Part shown: positions 42,240 through 50,474 of the stretch, piece after piece
Position numbering within the stretch: the stretch's first letter is position 1
Layout: every line of letters begins with the position of its first letter
Origin: Palsa-1392 sp963819975
Lineage (GTDB): Bacteria > Verrucomicrobiota > Verrucomicrobiia > Chthoniobacterales > UBA10450
Assembly: GCA_963819975.1 (NCBI GenBank)
Contig: CAWFYE010000004.1
Location: 186,001-250,000, forward strand
Length of the DNA stretch: 64,000 bases
Direction: 5' to 3'
Translations under genes and position numbers: made by a program
Notes under the pieces: model-generated
Databases searched by the model: none
Told to the model about the DNA's origin: nothing
What the model saw: the letters and a program-made list of their open reading frames with translations, nothing else

Positions 42240-42803
42240 TCAGCGTTCTCCGAGGGCGCGAAGTAGCTGCGCCGGGGTGACAACAAGTACGTTTGAAGGA
42301 TCGAAACCATTCTTTTCGACATTCTTCAAGAATGCGAACAGGTTTCGCAGTCGTATGAACGCATCGTGTGATCGCTGATTGCCACCGATGACTATTGCGA
42401 TACGACCTAGAACCGAGGCATTAACTACGCCGCCGAGGAGATGCTTCTGGGTGACGGCGTTCTCGACTTCGATCGCGAAAAAACATCGCGGGTTCCAATT
42501 GAAGCGTTGGAGCTGCCAAAGAATTTCGTCCACCGATCTTGCATCTTTCGTGTTGGCTCGATGAGCATCCGCCAGTGCGGCAAGCAGATCGAGACTCTCC
42601 TCACATAGTGCGTCATATGCTTGCCGCTGACTCTCCCCAGGGACAACGGAGAAGGGTCCAACGGCTAAATCAACTCGCGGTGAGTAGATGCCGTCGCCGA
42701 TTGCGCTGTGCCATTCCGTTACGACTTGATGATATCTGCGTCGGAGAAGCACTTCCGCCTCTGTGATGAACGCGGCGCAACGGAACGGCGGTATCGCAGG
42801 CAC
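42240..42803 (-). CDS. hypothetical protein, possible nuclease-fold partner
   Basis: 187 residues, family not recognised. It has RVDLAVGPFSVVPGESQRQ and NWNPRCFFAIEVENAVTQKH, an acidic D...ExE arrangement that would fit a restriction-endonuclease-like fold, then GRIAIVIGGNQRSHDAFIRL. It begins 59 bp downstream of the PHP-ATPase gene on the same strand, probably in one operon. Confidence 0.6.
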   Translation of the reverse strand: MPAIPPFRCAAFITEAEVLLRRRYHQVVTEWHSAIGDGIYSPRVDLAVGPFSVVPGESQRQAYDALCEESLDLLAALADAHRANTKDARSVDEILWQLQRFNWNPRCFFAIEVENAVTQKHLLGGVVNASVLGRIAIVIGGNQRSHDAFIRLRNLFAFLKNVEKNGFDPSNVLVVTPAQLLRALGER

Positions 42804-42862
42804 AGCGTTGTCAGAATACTATGGTGCGGCGACGACTACCGGCGCCAGATGGAACCGAGCAC

Positions 42863-45571
42863 TCACTTGATGCGATAGCGTTGTTCTCTTTGATGAAATG
42901 CCCTTTCGCCGCCTTCTAACGCTAAAAGCGCGTCCCGGTGTTCCAAGTTCTCGATCGTGGTGCTGACGGTCTTCGTGAGCTTTGACTCGTCCATTGACAA
43001 AGTGTGAATCAACTCCGCATCGCCGTTGATAACGAAGTTTGCGTTGTGTGTGGCAAACACGATCTGCCGGTGCTGCTTTCGTGATTTGACGAGTTCGACG
43101 AGATACTTTGCAATCAACGCACTGTCGAGGTGAGCTTCGGGTTCGTCGATTATGATTGGCGTATTGCCAAGCAGAAGCAGAACTACGATCACGGCAGTGC
43201 ACCGCTGCCCGAACGACGAGTTTGCGACGGGTTTGCCGTCATACATCACAGTAATGCGTCCTCGTGCTTCAACGTCTAACAGCAAGAGCTCCGCTTCCAA
43301 TGTGAGCACCTCGTAATTTATGCCCCCCGACAAGAACTCACGAAGCGCGCCAGCGTATGTTGTTCCGTCCTCAGGAATCTTGCCTATCGTGTGTTCGAGA
43401 CTTCCGAGGGAGCTGAAGTCAATCTCCTTCAGCTTACTTTCAACATAGTCGCCGCGCGCTGCGCGTGATTCGATCGCTCCTATTGCCTCAACGACGTAGC
43501 GGATCATTCCGAAACGAAACGCCGCTTCGTCGAAGTCATAGCGCAATTCTATCGGTTTAACTTCAGCGCTGAGACTTTTTAGTTCGTCGTTGATCGGAGA
43601 TAGAAGCGCGTCCACAGCGGTTTTGTAGGCAGAGGCAAGTTCACGTTGTGTCGAGAATGATGCCGACTGCTGCTCCACCGACGCAATCCTACCTCTCAGG
43701 TCAGTGATCTCCTGCTCACGCTGTGCGACTCGCTGGCTGGCTAGCCCGAGGTCGACGAGGTTTTCCGCCGAGAGGCCCCGTGAGCGCAGATATTTGTCTA
43801 ATGCGTCCTTCTTTGTCTCTGTGTCCGCAGCAACTTCGGCTTCACGATTCTGCGCGCGCGTGATCTCCTCGTTCTGCCGGGCATGTTCCACAGCACTGTC
43901 GACAGCCGCGATCAATGTCCGGATCCCTATCGAATATGCATTCAGCGGATGTCCTGCCGTGGCTGCGTGTCTTGACGTTAGCGCCCGCAACTCGTCGCAC
44001 AATCGCTCCAACCGGACGCGATCGTTGCGGAAAGTGACGAGTTCGCGGTTCAGGTTCGCCAGATCGGCATTGAGCGCTTTGTACTCAGGACTCTCAATTG
44101 ACTGCACAAGCCCCTGCTGCGTTTTCAGCTCCTTTTCAGCCGTTGCTAACTGTGTCAATAACTCGTGGTGATCCTGTAGCCGGCGTACCTGTGCTCTCGT
44201 CGCCACGACGGCCTGCTGTATAGCAGTCGATGCGGTCTGAATCGTGTTGCTGGTATCCAGCTTTCTAAGGCGTGCAAGGATCGCGCCCGTCAATCGCTCG
44301 TAGTTGGTTGCAAACTGCTCGATTTCATTCTGCTGGAGAAACTCGACGAGGCGGTTTTCAGCGATTCCCTCAACTTCGACATTCGCCTCCAATGTAGCAG
44401 TGGCCGGCAGCAGTCGATTCTCGCGGAAAAAGCCTGTCGATCCAGGATCCAGCTTCTCGTGTATGACGTTCAGAAGAGTGCTCTTTCCTGAACCGCGGCC
44501 GCCAATAATGCACGTCAGATATGGACTGAATGCGAACTCAGCGCCGCCGGCGAAGCAGAAAAGGTCGTGCCGATTGGTTCCGTGAAGTTCCGTATTCGGC
44601 GGGAACGTGAGTGTAACCCGTTTGATCTGGAGGAACGGTTCCAAGGGCGCGTCATCCGAGATTCGGACGCGGTTCGCGTATTCGAAGACCGCCTGTCTCA
44701 AACCTTCAAAGGTCGGATCTGCTTTGATCCAAGTGAAGCAATTGCCAAGTCTGTCTTTTTCCGTCGAGTCAGCGAAAGCGTGCGCGTCACTGCAATCCAG
44801 CAAGCGGTCATTCACCGCACTATTGGTTAGCGACTGCCGGGCCTTCGAACAGTGCGCTGCGCTAATTGCGGAAGTAAAAACAAGGTCGGCGCCATTGATG
44901 ATCGTCTTCTTGTCAGCGATTGACTGATCGTTCCACTTGATGTCCGCCCATTCGGTTTTCCCAACTGCGGTGATAACTTTGCCGTTGAAATAGTGTGAAC
45001 CGAGGACATCGAGGACGTCAGCGTGGCTGATACAAAGGTTATTGAATCCCTCCACTAGCGGAGAACCGTAATTCGACTTCTCCGTCGGCGGAACGCTCTC
45101 GATGACTTTTCGACCGAGGTCCTCCAGGCTCGCACGAGTCGGAACAGCAACCCACTTGCCCGATGTTCGCAACTCGTCGTATTCAGGCGTCAGAATGTAT
45201 CTGCTCGAGAGGGCGTTGAGAAACTGACTTTCGATTATTTCGGCAGAAATTTCGTCGGAGAATATGACGTGGTAGTTAACACGGCTCAAATGACTCTTGC
45301 TGCCGCCGAACTTGTCGAGGCGAAGCTCGATGACCGGAAGGATCAGATCGATGTTCGACAATCGTCCAGCGCCCTTCTCCGCGAGGACCCTTTTGTATCC
45401 GTCGACGAAGATATAGTCATTGATGCCGATTACTTTGAATTCAGGCGGTAGGCGCTCTAACGCGTCGAGAAATTTTGGCCAAGCATCGGCACCAAACGAG
45501 TGAACCAATGACGCTGGCGTGTGGACGTGCAGGTCCCACTTGCGCCAAATCGATCCGCTTAAATCGTGCAT
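42863..45571 (-). CDS. PHP-domain/SMC-like ATPase (TrlF-type)
   Basis: 902 residues. N-terminal PHP phosphoesterase start WRKWDLHVHTPAS with GINDYIFVDGYK, and later ISHADVLDVLGSHY and LLDCSDAHAFADS, metal-binding His/Asp. The ATPase starts at about residue 350 (CIIGGRGSGKSTLLN, Walker A). A long coiled coil (about 455-640) precedes the second lobe. IIIDEPEAHLDSALIAKYLV (Walker B/D-loop) and VFATHNANFVINGD (H-loop) are near 800-830. Such fusions, annotated as TrlF family, are thought to belong to phage-defence systems. With the DUF4365 and hypothetical genes it makes a three-gene candidate defence unit. Confidence 0.82.
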   Translation of the reverse strand: MHDLSGSIWRKWDLHVHTPASLVHSFGADAWPKFLDALERLPPEFKVIGINDYIFVDGYKRVLAEKGAGRLSNIDLILPVIELRLDKFGGSKSHLSRVNYHVIFSDEISAEIIESQFLNALSSRYILTPEYDELRTSGKWVAVPTRASLEDLGRKVIESVPPTEKSNYGSPLVEGFNNLCISHADVLDVLGSHYFNGKVITAVGKTEWADIKWNDQSIADKKTIINGADLVFTSAISAAHCSKARQSLTNSAVNDRLLDCSDAHAFADSTEKDRLGNCFTWIKADPTFEGLRQAVFEYANRVRISDDAPLEPFLQIKRVTLTFPPNTELHGTNRHDLFCFAGGAEFAFSPYLTCIIGGRGSGKSTLLNVIHEKLDPGSTGFFRENRLLPATATLEANVEVEGIAENRLVEFLQQNEIEQFATNYERLTGAILARLRKLDTSNTIQTASTAIQQAVVATRAQVRRLQDHHELLTQLATAEKELKTQQGLVQSIESPEYKALNADLANLNRELVTFRNDRVRLERLCDELRALTSRHAATAGHPLNAYSIGIRTLIAAVDSAVEHARQNEEITRAQNREAEVAADTETKKDALDKYLRSRGLSAENLVDLGLASQRVAQREQEITDLRGRIASVEQQSASFSTQRELASAYKTAVDALLSPINDELKSLSAEVKPIELRYDFDEAAFRFGMIRYVVEAIGAIESRAARGDYVESKLKEIDFSSLGSLEHTIGKIPEDGTTYAGALREFLSGGINYEVLTLEAELLLLDVEARGRITVMYDGKPVANSSFGQRCTAVIVVLLLLGNTPIIIDEPEAHLDSALIAKYLVELVKSRKQHRQIVFATHNANFVINGDAELIHTLSMDESKLTKTVSTTIENLEHRDALLALEGGERAFHQREQRYRIK

Positions 45572-45890
45572 GAGGTTGTGTTTCGCGGCAGGGACGGCGC
45601 TGTTCTACCCCGACTGCGCTAACGGATGCAAGTCGGCTCTTGCGGACCGTGAGTTTCGAAGGCAAACCCTGCCAGTGTCGGCGGCCCATTTGTGCACCCG
45701 GTCGCTGAACTGCTCGGAGAACAGCTCGCATTGCTCCTGGCCGGCTTCAGCGGCGAAGCGGAGCGGGCGGTGTTCAAAAAGCTGGAACGCTGAAATAGCA
45801 AGGCCGGACAGGATTTGCGGGCGCGCCGACACAGCCGCGCGGCGAGAGCCCCTGCGCTCTATCAGAGCTGCGGCCCCGCCTTCCGCTCGC
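45572..45890 (+). other. gap between the defence cluster and the catabolic operon
   Basis: 319 bp without a supported gene. The minus-strand frame at 45610-45790 (PLRFAAEAGQEQCELFSEQF, SDRVHKWAADTGRV) has a protein-like composition and could be a gene remnant, but it has no start and no recognised family. Confidence 0.35.
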
Positions 45891-47210
45891 TCAGCCCATC
45901 GAAGCCAGCTTGGCAAAGCCGGACTTGAACGCCCCCACCAGCGTGTCGATCTCCGCTTCGGTCATCGGCGTGGAGAACACGCACGCACCCGAGCTGATGA
46001 TGATGCAACCTTCGTTGTAGAGGTGTTCGAGCAACGCCTTGAGTCGGCGCGACTCGTCGGGCGTCGGGTAGGCATCGCGGTAATTTCGTGGCGGCGTCTG
46101 CTTCATGTGCACCAGGAACATCGAGCCCGCCCCGGTGACGCTCGCGGGCGCGCCCGTCGCGCGGATCGCGCCTTCGATGCCGTTCCTGGCCCGATCGGTC
46201 AGCGCGTTCAGGCGCGCCACCGCGGGTTGGTCGAACTTCAGCATCGCCGCCATGCCCGCGGTCATGCTGATCGGGTTGGCCGTGAATGTTCCGGAGTGCG
46301 GGAACACGTAGCGGGGCGACTGCGGGTTGAGCACATCCATGACTTCGGCGCGGCCGGCGACGGCGCCAATGGGAAATCCACCGCCGATGATCTTGCCCAG
46401 CGCGGTCATGTCGGGCGTGACGCCGTAGCGCGCTTGCAAGCCGGAGTGCTCGGCCCGGAACGTGATGACTTCATCGAACACCAACAGCACCCCGTGGCGC
46501 GCGGACCACTCGCGCAGCGCGGTAACGAACTCGACATCCGCCGGACACAAGCCGACGCGGTGCGGCATCAGATCGATCAATACGCACGCGAGGTCCCTGG
46601 CGTGCTCGTCCAGGATCGCCAGCGTGCGCTCGGTGTCGTTGAACGGAAAGACAACGACGTCCTTGAGCGCGGACTCGGGTGTCCCGTGCACCAGCGGAAC
46701 GCTGTGCGGATGGTCGATGTCGCCCCAGGTCGCCGGCGTGGAGCCCTGGCTCACCTCGGCGTAGTCGTAGACGCCGTGGTAGGCGCCCTCGGCCTTGGCG
46801 ATCTTCGGCCGCCCGGTAAATGCGCGGGCCGCCTTCAGCGCGACCATGATCGCCTCCGTGCCCGAGTTCATGAAGCGCATCTTCTCGAACGAGGGGTTGC
46901 GGCTGCACAAGTGCTCGGCATAGCGCACCTCGATCTCGGTTCCCATCATGAACGCGGTGCCGCGGGTCATCTGCTCCGTCACCGCCTCGATGATCTCGGG
47001 GCAGGCGTGGCCGTGGATGAGGGACGCCATGTTGTTGGAGAAGTCGATGCGCGTGACGCCGTCGAGGTCGGTCACGCGGCAGCCCTTGCCGCACTCGACG
47101 TAGGTCGGGTGACCCGCCCGCAGGATCGCGTTGCGGCTGACGCCGCCGGGAAGGACTTTAAGGGCCCGCTCGTAGAGGGCGGCGCTGCGTGAGAGGATTT
47201 CAGATTTCAA
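45891..47210 (-). CDS. class III aminotransferase of the GSAM/beta-amino-acid branch
   Basis: 439 residues. N-terminus RALKVLPGGVSRNAIL as in glutamate-1-semialdehyde aminomutase relatives. Cofactor residues: GTEAIMVALKAARAF, FDEVITFR (Asp246 to the PLP pyridine) and LGKIIGGGFPIGAVAGR (Lys273, Schiff base), plus FPHSGTFTANPISMTAG. Beta-phenylalanine-type transaminases belong to this branch, so a beta-amino acid such as 3-aminoadipate is a reasonable substrate. True GSAM for heme synthesis is less likely given the neighbours. It is last in the minus-strand KamA-PcaI-PcaJ cluster, 174 bp after pcaJ. Confidence 0.85.
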   Translation of the reverse strand: MKSEILSRSAALYERALKVLPGGVSRNAILRAGHPTYVECGKGCRVTDLDGVTRIDFSNNMASLIHGHACPEIIEAVTEQMTRGTAFMMGTEIEVRYAEHLCSRNPSFEKMRFMNSGTEAIMVALKAARAFTGRPKIAKAEGAYHGVYDYAEVSQGSTPATWGDIDHPHSVPLVHGTPESALKDVVVFPFNDTERTLAILDEHARDLACVLIDLMPHRVGLCPADVEFVTALREWSARHGVLLVFDEVITFRAEHSGLQARYGVTPDMTALGKIIGGGFPIGAVAGRAEVMDVLNPQSPRYVFPHSGTFTANPISMTAGMAAMLKFDQPAVARLNALTDRARNGIEGAIRATGAPASVTGAGSMFLVHMKQTPPRNYRDAYPTPDESRRLKALLEHLYNEGCIIISSGACVFSTPMTEAEIDTLVGAFKSGFAKLASMG

Positions 47211-47302
47211 ATTTCAGATTTCAAATTTTCGACGTCAGGCTGCTTTGGTCCGGTCCGGGTATCGCCTAACTACGTCGAGGGTTAGTGTTTCGTCTTCTTT
47301 CT

Positions 47303-47384
47303 GACAGGATTAACAAGATTTACAGGATTGGAACTAGGACTGCAGGATTTTTGTGTTTCATCCGGTTAATCCTGTAAATCCTGT
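47303..47384 (+). repeat. imperfect inverted repeat of ACAGGATT units between pcaJ and the aminotransferase gene
   Basis: The left arm GACAGGATTAACAAGATTTA plus CAGGATT and the right arm GGTTAATCCTGTAAATCCTG plus TC are built from the same 9-11-bp units in opposite orientation. This intergenic element is widespread in bacteria. It ends exactly at the pcaJ stop and may work as a processing hairpin or terminator. A TCAGATTTCAAATTTCAGA low-complexity stretch lies at 47205-47230. Confidence 0.65.
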
Positions 47385-48038
47385 CTATTTTCGAAGCAGA
47401 GGCGCACCGGTGCGCTCCTGCACGTAATTGAAATCGATGCCGGGGCTCAGTTCGACGAGCCGAAATCCCTCCGGCGTGACTTCGATCACGGCGAGATCGG
47501 TGTAGATGCGGTTCACGACGGCCAATCCCGTCAGCGGAAAGGTGCACTTTTGCACGAGTTTCGCCTCGCCTTCCCTGGTGCAATGCTGGGTGATGACGAA
47601 GATCGACTTTACTCCCGCGACCAGGTCCATGGCGCCGCCGACTGCGGGGATGGCGTCGGGCTCGCCCGTGGACCAGTTGGCCAGATCGCCGTTCTGCGCG
47701 ACCTGGAGCGCGCCGAGCACGCAAAGATCCAGGTGGCCGCCGCGGATCATGGCGAAGCTGTCCGCGTGATGAAAGTAGGCGGCGCCCGGCAGCGCCGTCA
47801 CGTGCCGTTTGCCCGCATTGATCAGCTCGGGATCGCCTTCGCCGGGACCGGGCGCGGGGCCCATGCCGAGCAAGCCATTTTCTGTGTGGTAGATGAACGA
47901 GCGGCCCTCCGGCACGAACCTGGCGACCAGCTCCGGAATGCCAATGCCCAGATTCACATAGGAGCCGTCGGGAATGTCCTGCGCCAGGCGCTGCGCCATC
48001 TCCTCGCGCGTTCGCCCGATCACTGGCGGCTTCGTCAT
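47385..48038 (-). CDS. pcaJ: 3-oxoacid (3-oxoadipate) CoA-transferase subunit B
   Basis: 217 residues. YVNLGIGIPELVARFVPEGR, the active-site segment TENGLLGMGPAPGPGEGDPE (catalytic Glu in ENG), then LPGAAYFHHADSFAMIRGGH and GDLANWSTGEPDAIPAVGGA, which closely follow PcaJ of 3-oxoadipate CoA-transferase. SCOT/AtoA-type acetoacetate transferases are the alternative. The start ATG overlaps the pcaI stop by 4 bp. It forms the transferase heterodimer with subunit A. Confidence 0.88.
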   Translation of the reverse strand: MTKPPVIGRTREEMAQRLAQDIPDGSYVNLGIGIPELVARFVPEGRSFIYHTENGLLGMGPAPGPGEGDPELINAGKRHVTALPGAAYFHHADSFAMIRGGHLDLCVLGALQVAQNGDLANWSTGEPDAIPAVGGAMDLVAGVKSIFVITQHCTREGEAKLVQKCTFPLTGLAVVNRIYTDLAVIEVTPEGFRLVELSPGIDFNYVQERTGAPLLRK

Positions 48039-48745
48039 GGGTAGGACGCTCCTGCTGCGACGAGTTCCGATTCGTGGGCCGGGTTGGCGATGGCGACGAC
48101 GCGATCCACGAAGATGCCGGGCGTGACGATCGACTCGGGGTCCAGCTCGCCCGGCTCAACGATCTCGGCGACCTGGACGATCGTGACCTTGGCCGCCATC
48201 GCCATCAGCGGGCCGAAGTTTCGCGCCGTCTTGTTGTAGAGGATGTTGCCGTGGGTGTCGGCGACCCGCCCCTTGATGAACGAGAAGTCCGCGCGGATGC
48301 CGTGCTCAAGCAGATACTTTCTGCCGCCGAATTCCCGGCATTCCTTGCCTTCCGCCAGCGGCGTTCCGACCGCGGACGGCGTGTAGAACGCCGGGATTCC
48401 AGCTCCGCCGGCGCGGATGCGCTCCGCGAGCGTTCCCTGAGGAACCAATTCCAATTTCGTGCGCCCGCTTCGGTAGAGCTCGGGGAAGACGGTCGAGTTG
48501 GCGGTGCGCGGAAACGAACAGATGACCTTGGAAACGCGGCCCGCCTTGAGCAGCGCCGCGAGGCCGACCTGGCCGCTGCCGCAGTTGTTGCTGATCATCG
48601 TCAGATTCGTGGCGCCCTGGTCGATCAGCGCGTGGATGAGCTCGATTGGACTGCCCGCTTCGCCGAAACCGCCGAACATGATGGTGGCGCCGTCGAAAAT
48701 GTCCGAGACAGCCTCGGCCGCGCTCGCGACCCGCTTGTCGATCAT
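48035..48745 (-). CDS. pcaI: 3-oxoacid (3-oxoadipate) CoA-transferase subunit A
   Basis: 236 residues. GATIMFGGFGEAGSPIELIH, LTMISNNCGSGQVGLAALLK, KVICSFPRTANSTVFPELYR and IVTPGIFVDRVVAIANP match PcaI-type subunits, including the CoA-binding GGFGxAGxP motif. Start chosen at MIDKRVASAAE: its ATG overlaps the TGA of the KamA-family gene (ATGA), which shows translational coupling between aminomutase and transferase. With PcaJ it moves CoA from succinyl-CoA to a 3-oxo acid. Confidence 0.9.
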   Translation of the reverse strand: MIDKRVASAAEAVSDIFDGATIMFGGFGEAGSPIELIHALIDQGATNLTMISNNCGSGQVGLAALLKAGRVSKVICSFPRTANSTVFPELYRSGRTKLELVPQGTLAERIRAGGAGIPAFYTPSAVGTPLAEGKECREFGGRKYLLEHGIRADFSFIKGRVADTHGNILYNKTARNFGPLMAMAAKVTIVQVAEIVEPGELDPESIVTPGIFVDRVVAIANPAHESELVAAGASYP

Positions 48746-50229
48746 TCGGCGCCTACCAGAAGAGAGGCGCGATCCGGCGCCGCGGCTTGCAGAGCAGTGG
48801 CGCGAACCGGCGCCTGTCCGGGAGCCGCCACCCGCGCGTAGTCGTACAAGCCGGCCTCGTCGAACAGAACGCGGTCCTCGTAATCGTCGAACCAGAGCGC
48901 CTCGGGGTTGCGGCCGACGATGCAGACCTTGCCGCGGTCGGGGGCGCTGCCGGCGTTGCGAAGAATCTTGAAGATCAAGACGCCATTCTCGCTGCCCGCG
49001 AGTCCCGGTATCCCCTCGTTGGTGACCGCCGCCACTTCGGTCTTGCCTTTGTAATGGGTGATGGAAAGGCGCGCGTGGGTCTCGACGCCCGACAATCCTT
49101 TTTGCGAGGTATTGAGAATATTCCACGCGGTCTCGATCGGAACGTTGAACGACTTGTAGGCGACGATGTCGCGCCCGCAGAAGAAGTAGTGGTTATGACC
49201 GCCGGCACGCACGAACTCGCGCTGCAGAATGCGGAGGGCGTCCGGGTCATCGTTGATGCCCTTTATGATCGGCGCCTGGTTCTCCACGGTGAGCCAGCCG
49301 CGCGAGGCCAGGCCCCGCATCCCTTCGCCCGTCGCGGGGACCCATTGCTTGAAGCCCTGCGCGTCCTCGACGTAGTTCCCTTCCGCATCCTTGGCGAGGA
49401 ACTCGTCGGGGTGCTCGAAGTGCAGCATCATGTGCAGGCCGACCTGCGGGTAGGTCTCGTGGAACCGATCGAGCATCGAGAGGAAGGTGCGGTCGAAGCG
49501 CTGGGGATAGAACGCCATCTCCTTGGTGCCGATGCGGATCGACTCGACGCCGGCTTCGGCCAGCGCGCCGAGCCAGGCCGCGATCTTTGAATTGTTCAGC
49601 ACCATCGGGTCGCCGCCCGAAAGCAGGATCTCGCGCAGCTTCTCGCGTCCGCTTTCGGGATGCACGCCGCCGTTCTTGGCCACGGCCGCGTTGTGCTGCT
49701 TGATGTAGGGGATGATCTCCGGGATCATCGCGAGACCCTTCTTCGCGATGGTGCCGTCCTTTCGCTTGATCTGCTTGCGGGCGATCAATTCTTCGCGATA
49801 GCAGAAGCGGCAATGGGCCGAGCAGGTCGAGACGACATACATGAGTCCCATCTCGTACTTGTGCAGCAGGCCCTCGACGGGGGCGTAGTCCATCTGGTTG
49901 CCGGGATCCTCCGAGCCCGCCAGATCCATCGTCTCGCCGGGGTCGGCCTTGACGATGCGCTGAATCGCGGCGCTGGTCCTGGCCAGGTCGTAGTAATGGC
50001 GCGTGATCTTCACCGGCATCCGGGATTCAACGTCACGCTCGGTGCCCTTGAGCGCTTTGAGGTTTGTCACCTCGTCCTTGGAGTAGAAGTTGAGCATGTC
50101 CTCCGGCGCCTTCTCGTGGAAAAAGGGGCCGAGCCCACTGATAATTTCCCGCTGATAGCTGGCGTCTTCGACGCTCTCGAGAAACTTCTGCTCGCGTTCG
50201 GTAGGGATATGAGGTTGTGGTTGTGTCAT
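48742..50229 (-). CDS. kamA: KamA-family radical SAM aminomutase
   Basis: 495 residues. The radical SAM cluster motif is CSAHCRFC at Cys136, Cys140 and Cys143. ILLSGGDPMVLNN (SAM contact) and IGTKEMAFYPQRF follow the KamA pattern. The usual PLP-lysine loop PGGGGK is not present; the aligned place seems to be SITHYKGKTEVAA, whose GKTEV resembles the GKTPV part. The family contains lysine and glutamate 2,3-aminomutases, so the substrate cannot be read directly. Neighbours (lysine 6-aminotransferase, ALDH7, PcaIJ, beta-transaminase) suggest lysine or 2-aminoadipate. The C-terminal 60 residues extend beyond classical KamA. It overlaps pcaI by 4 bp. Confidence 0.83.
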   Translation of the reverse strand: MTQPQPHIPTEREQKFLESVEDASYQREIISGLGPFFHEKAPEDMLNFYSKDEVTNLKALKGTERDVESRMPVKITRHYYDLARTSAAIQRIVKADPGETMDLAGSEDPGNQMDYAPVEGLLHKYEMGLMYVVSTCSAHCRFCYREELIARKQIKRKDGTIAKKGLAMIPEIIPYIKQHNAAVAKNGGVHPESGREKLREILLSGGDPMVLNNSKIAAWLGALAEAGVESIRIGTKEMAFYPQRFDRTFLSMLDRFHETYPQVGLHMMLHFEHPDEFLAKDAEGNYVEDAQGFKQWVPATGEGMRGLASRGWLTVENQAPIIKGINDDPDALRILQREFVRAGGHNHYFFCGRDIVAYKSFNVPIETAWNILNTSQKGLSGVETHARLSITHYKGKTEVAAVTNEGIPGLAGSENGVLIFKILRNAGSAPDRGKVCIVGRNPEALWFDDYEDRVLFDEAGLYDYARVAAPGQAPVRATALQAAAPDRASLLVGAE

Positions 50230-50388
50230 CGTTCGGTCTCCAGTGCGAAAAAAATTAATGTCGGTCGATCAGTTGCGCAGATTTTACGCTCAAATCCCCA
50301 TCCTATAAAGGCATTTTGTGGCGAAGGTCGATCGTGCGTCATCGACTCTGCAACTTTGCATGAACTCATTGATCGCAAAGCGCAACGA

Positions 50389-50442
50389 ACCCGTAATGCC
50401 TTGCACGAGCACGCGTTTAGTCTCGTCGATCAGAATGGCCAT
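50389..50442 (-). pseudogene. 5' stub of sucD (succinyl-CoA synthetase alpha)
   Basis: MAILIDETKRVLVQGITG on the minus strand is the standard N-terminus of succinyl-CoA synthetase alpha (MAxLxxxxxxVxVQGITG). After 18 codons the similarity is lost. The rest of the gene is absent. It sits between the ALDH7 gene and the KamA gene, at the edge where the TCGTTAGGC motif stops occurring, so it probably marks a rearrangement junction. The neighbouring 50230-50388 holds no gene, only KamA upstream sequence. Confidence 0.7.
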
Positions 50443-50474
50443 GGGACGCTCCGTTCCGTGAGAAAAGAGACTCG

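Noticed and set aside
30979..50229. Transposon or prophage with its own integrase carrying the accessory block
   Set aside because: I searched the translations for transposase, integrase, resolvase and Rep-like motifs and found none in the window. The mobilising enzyme, if any, acts in trans or lies outside.
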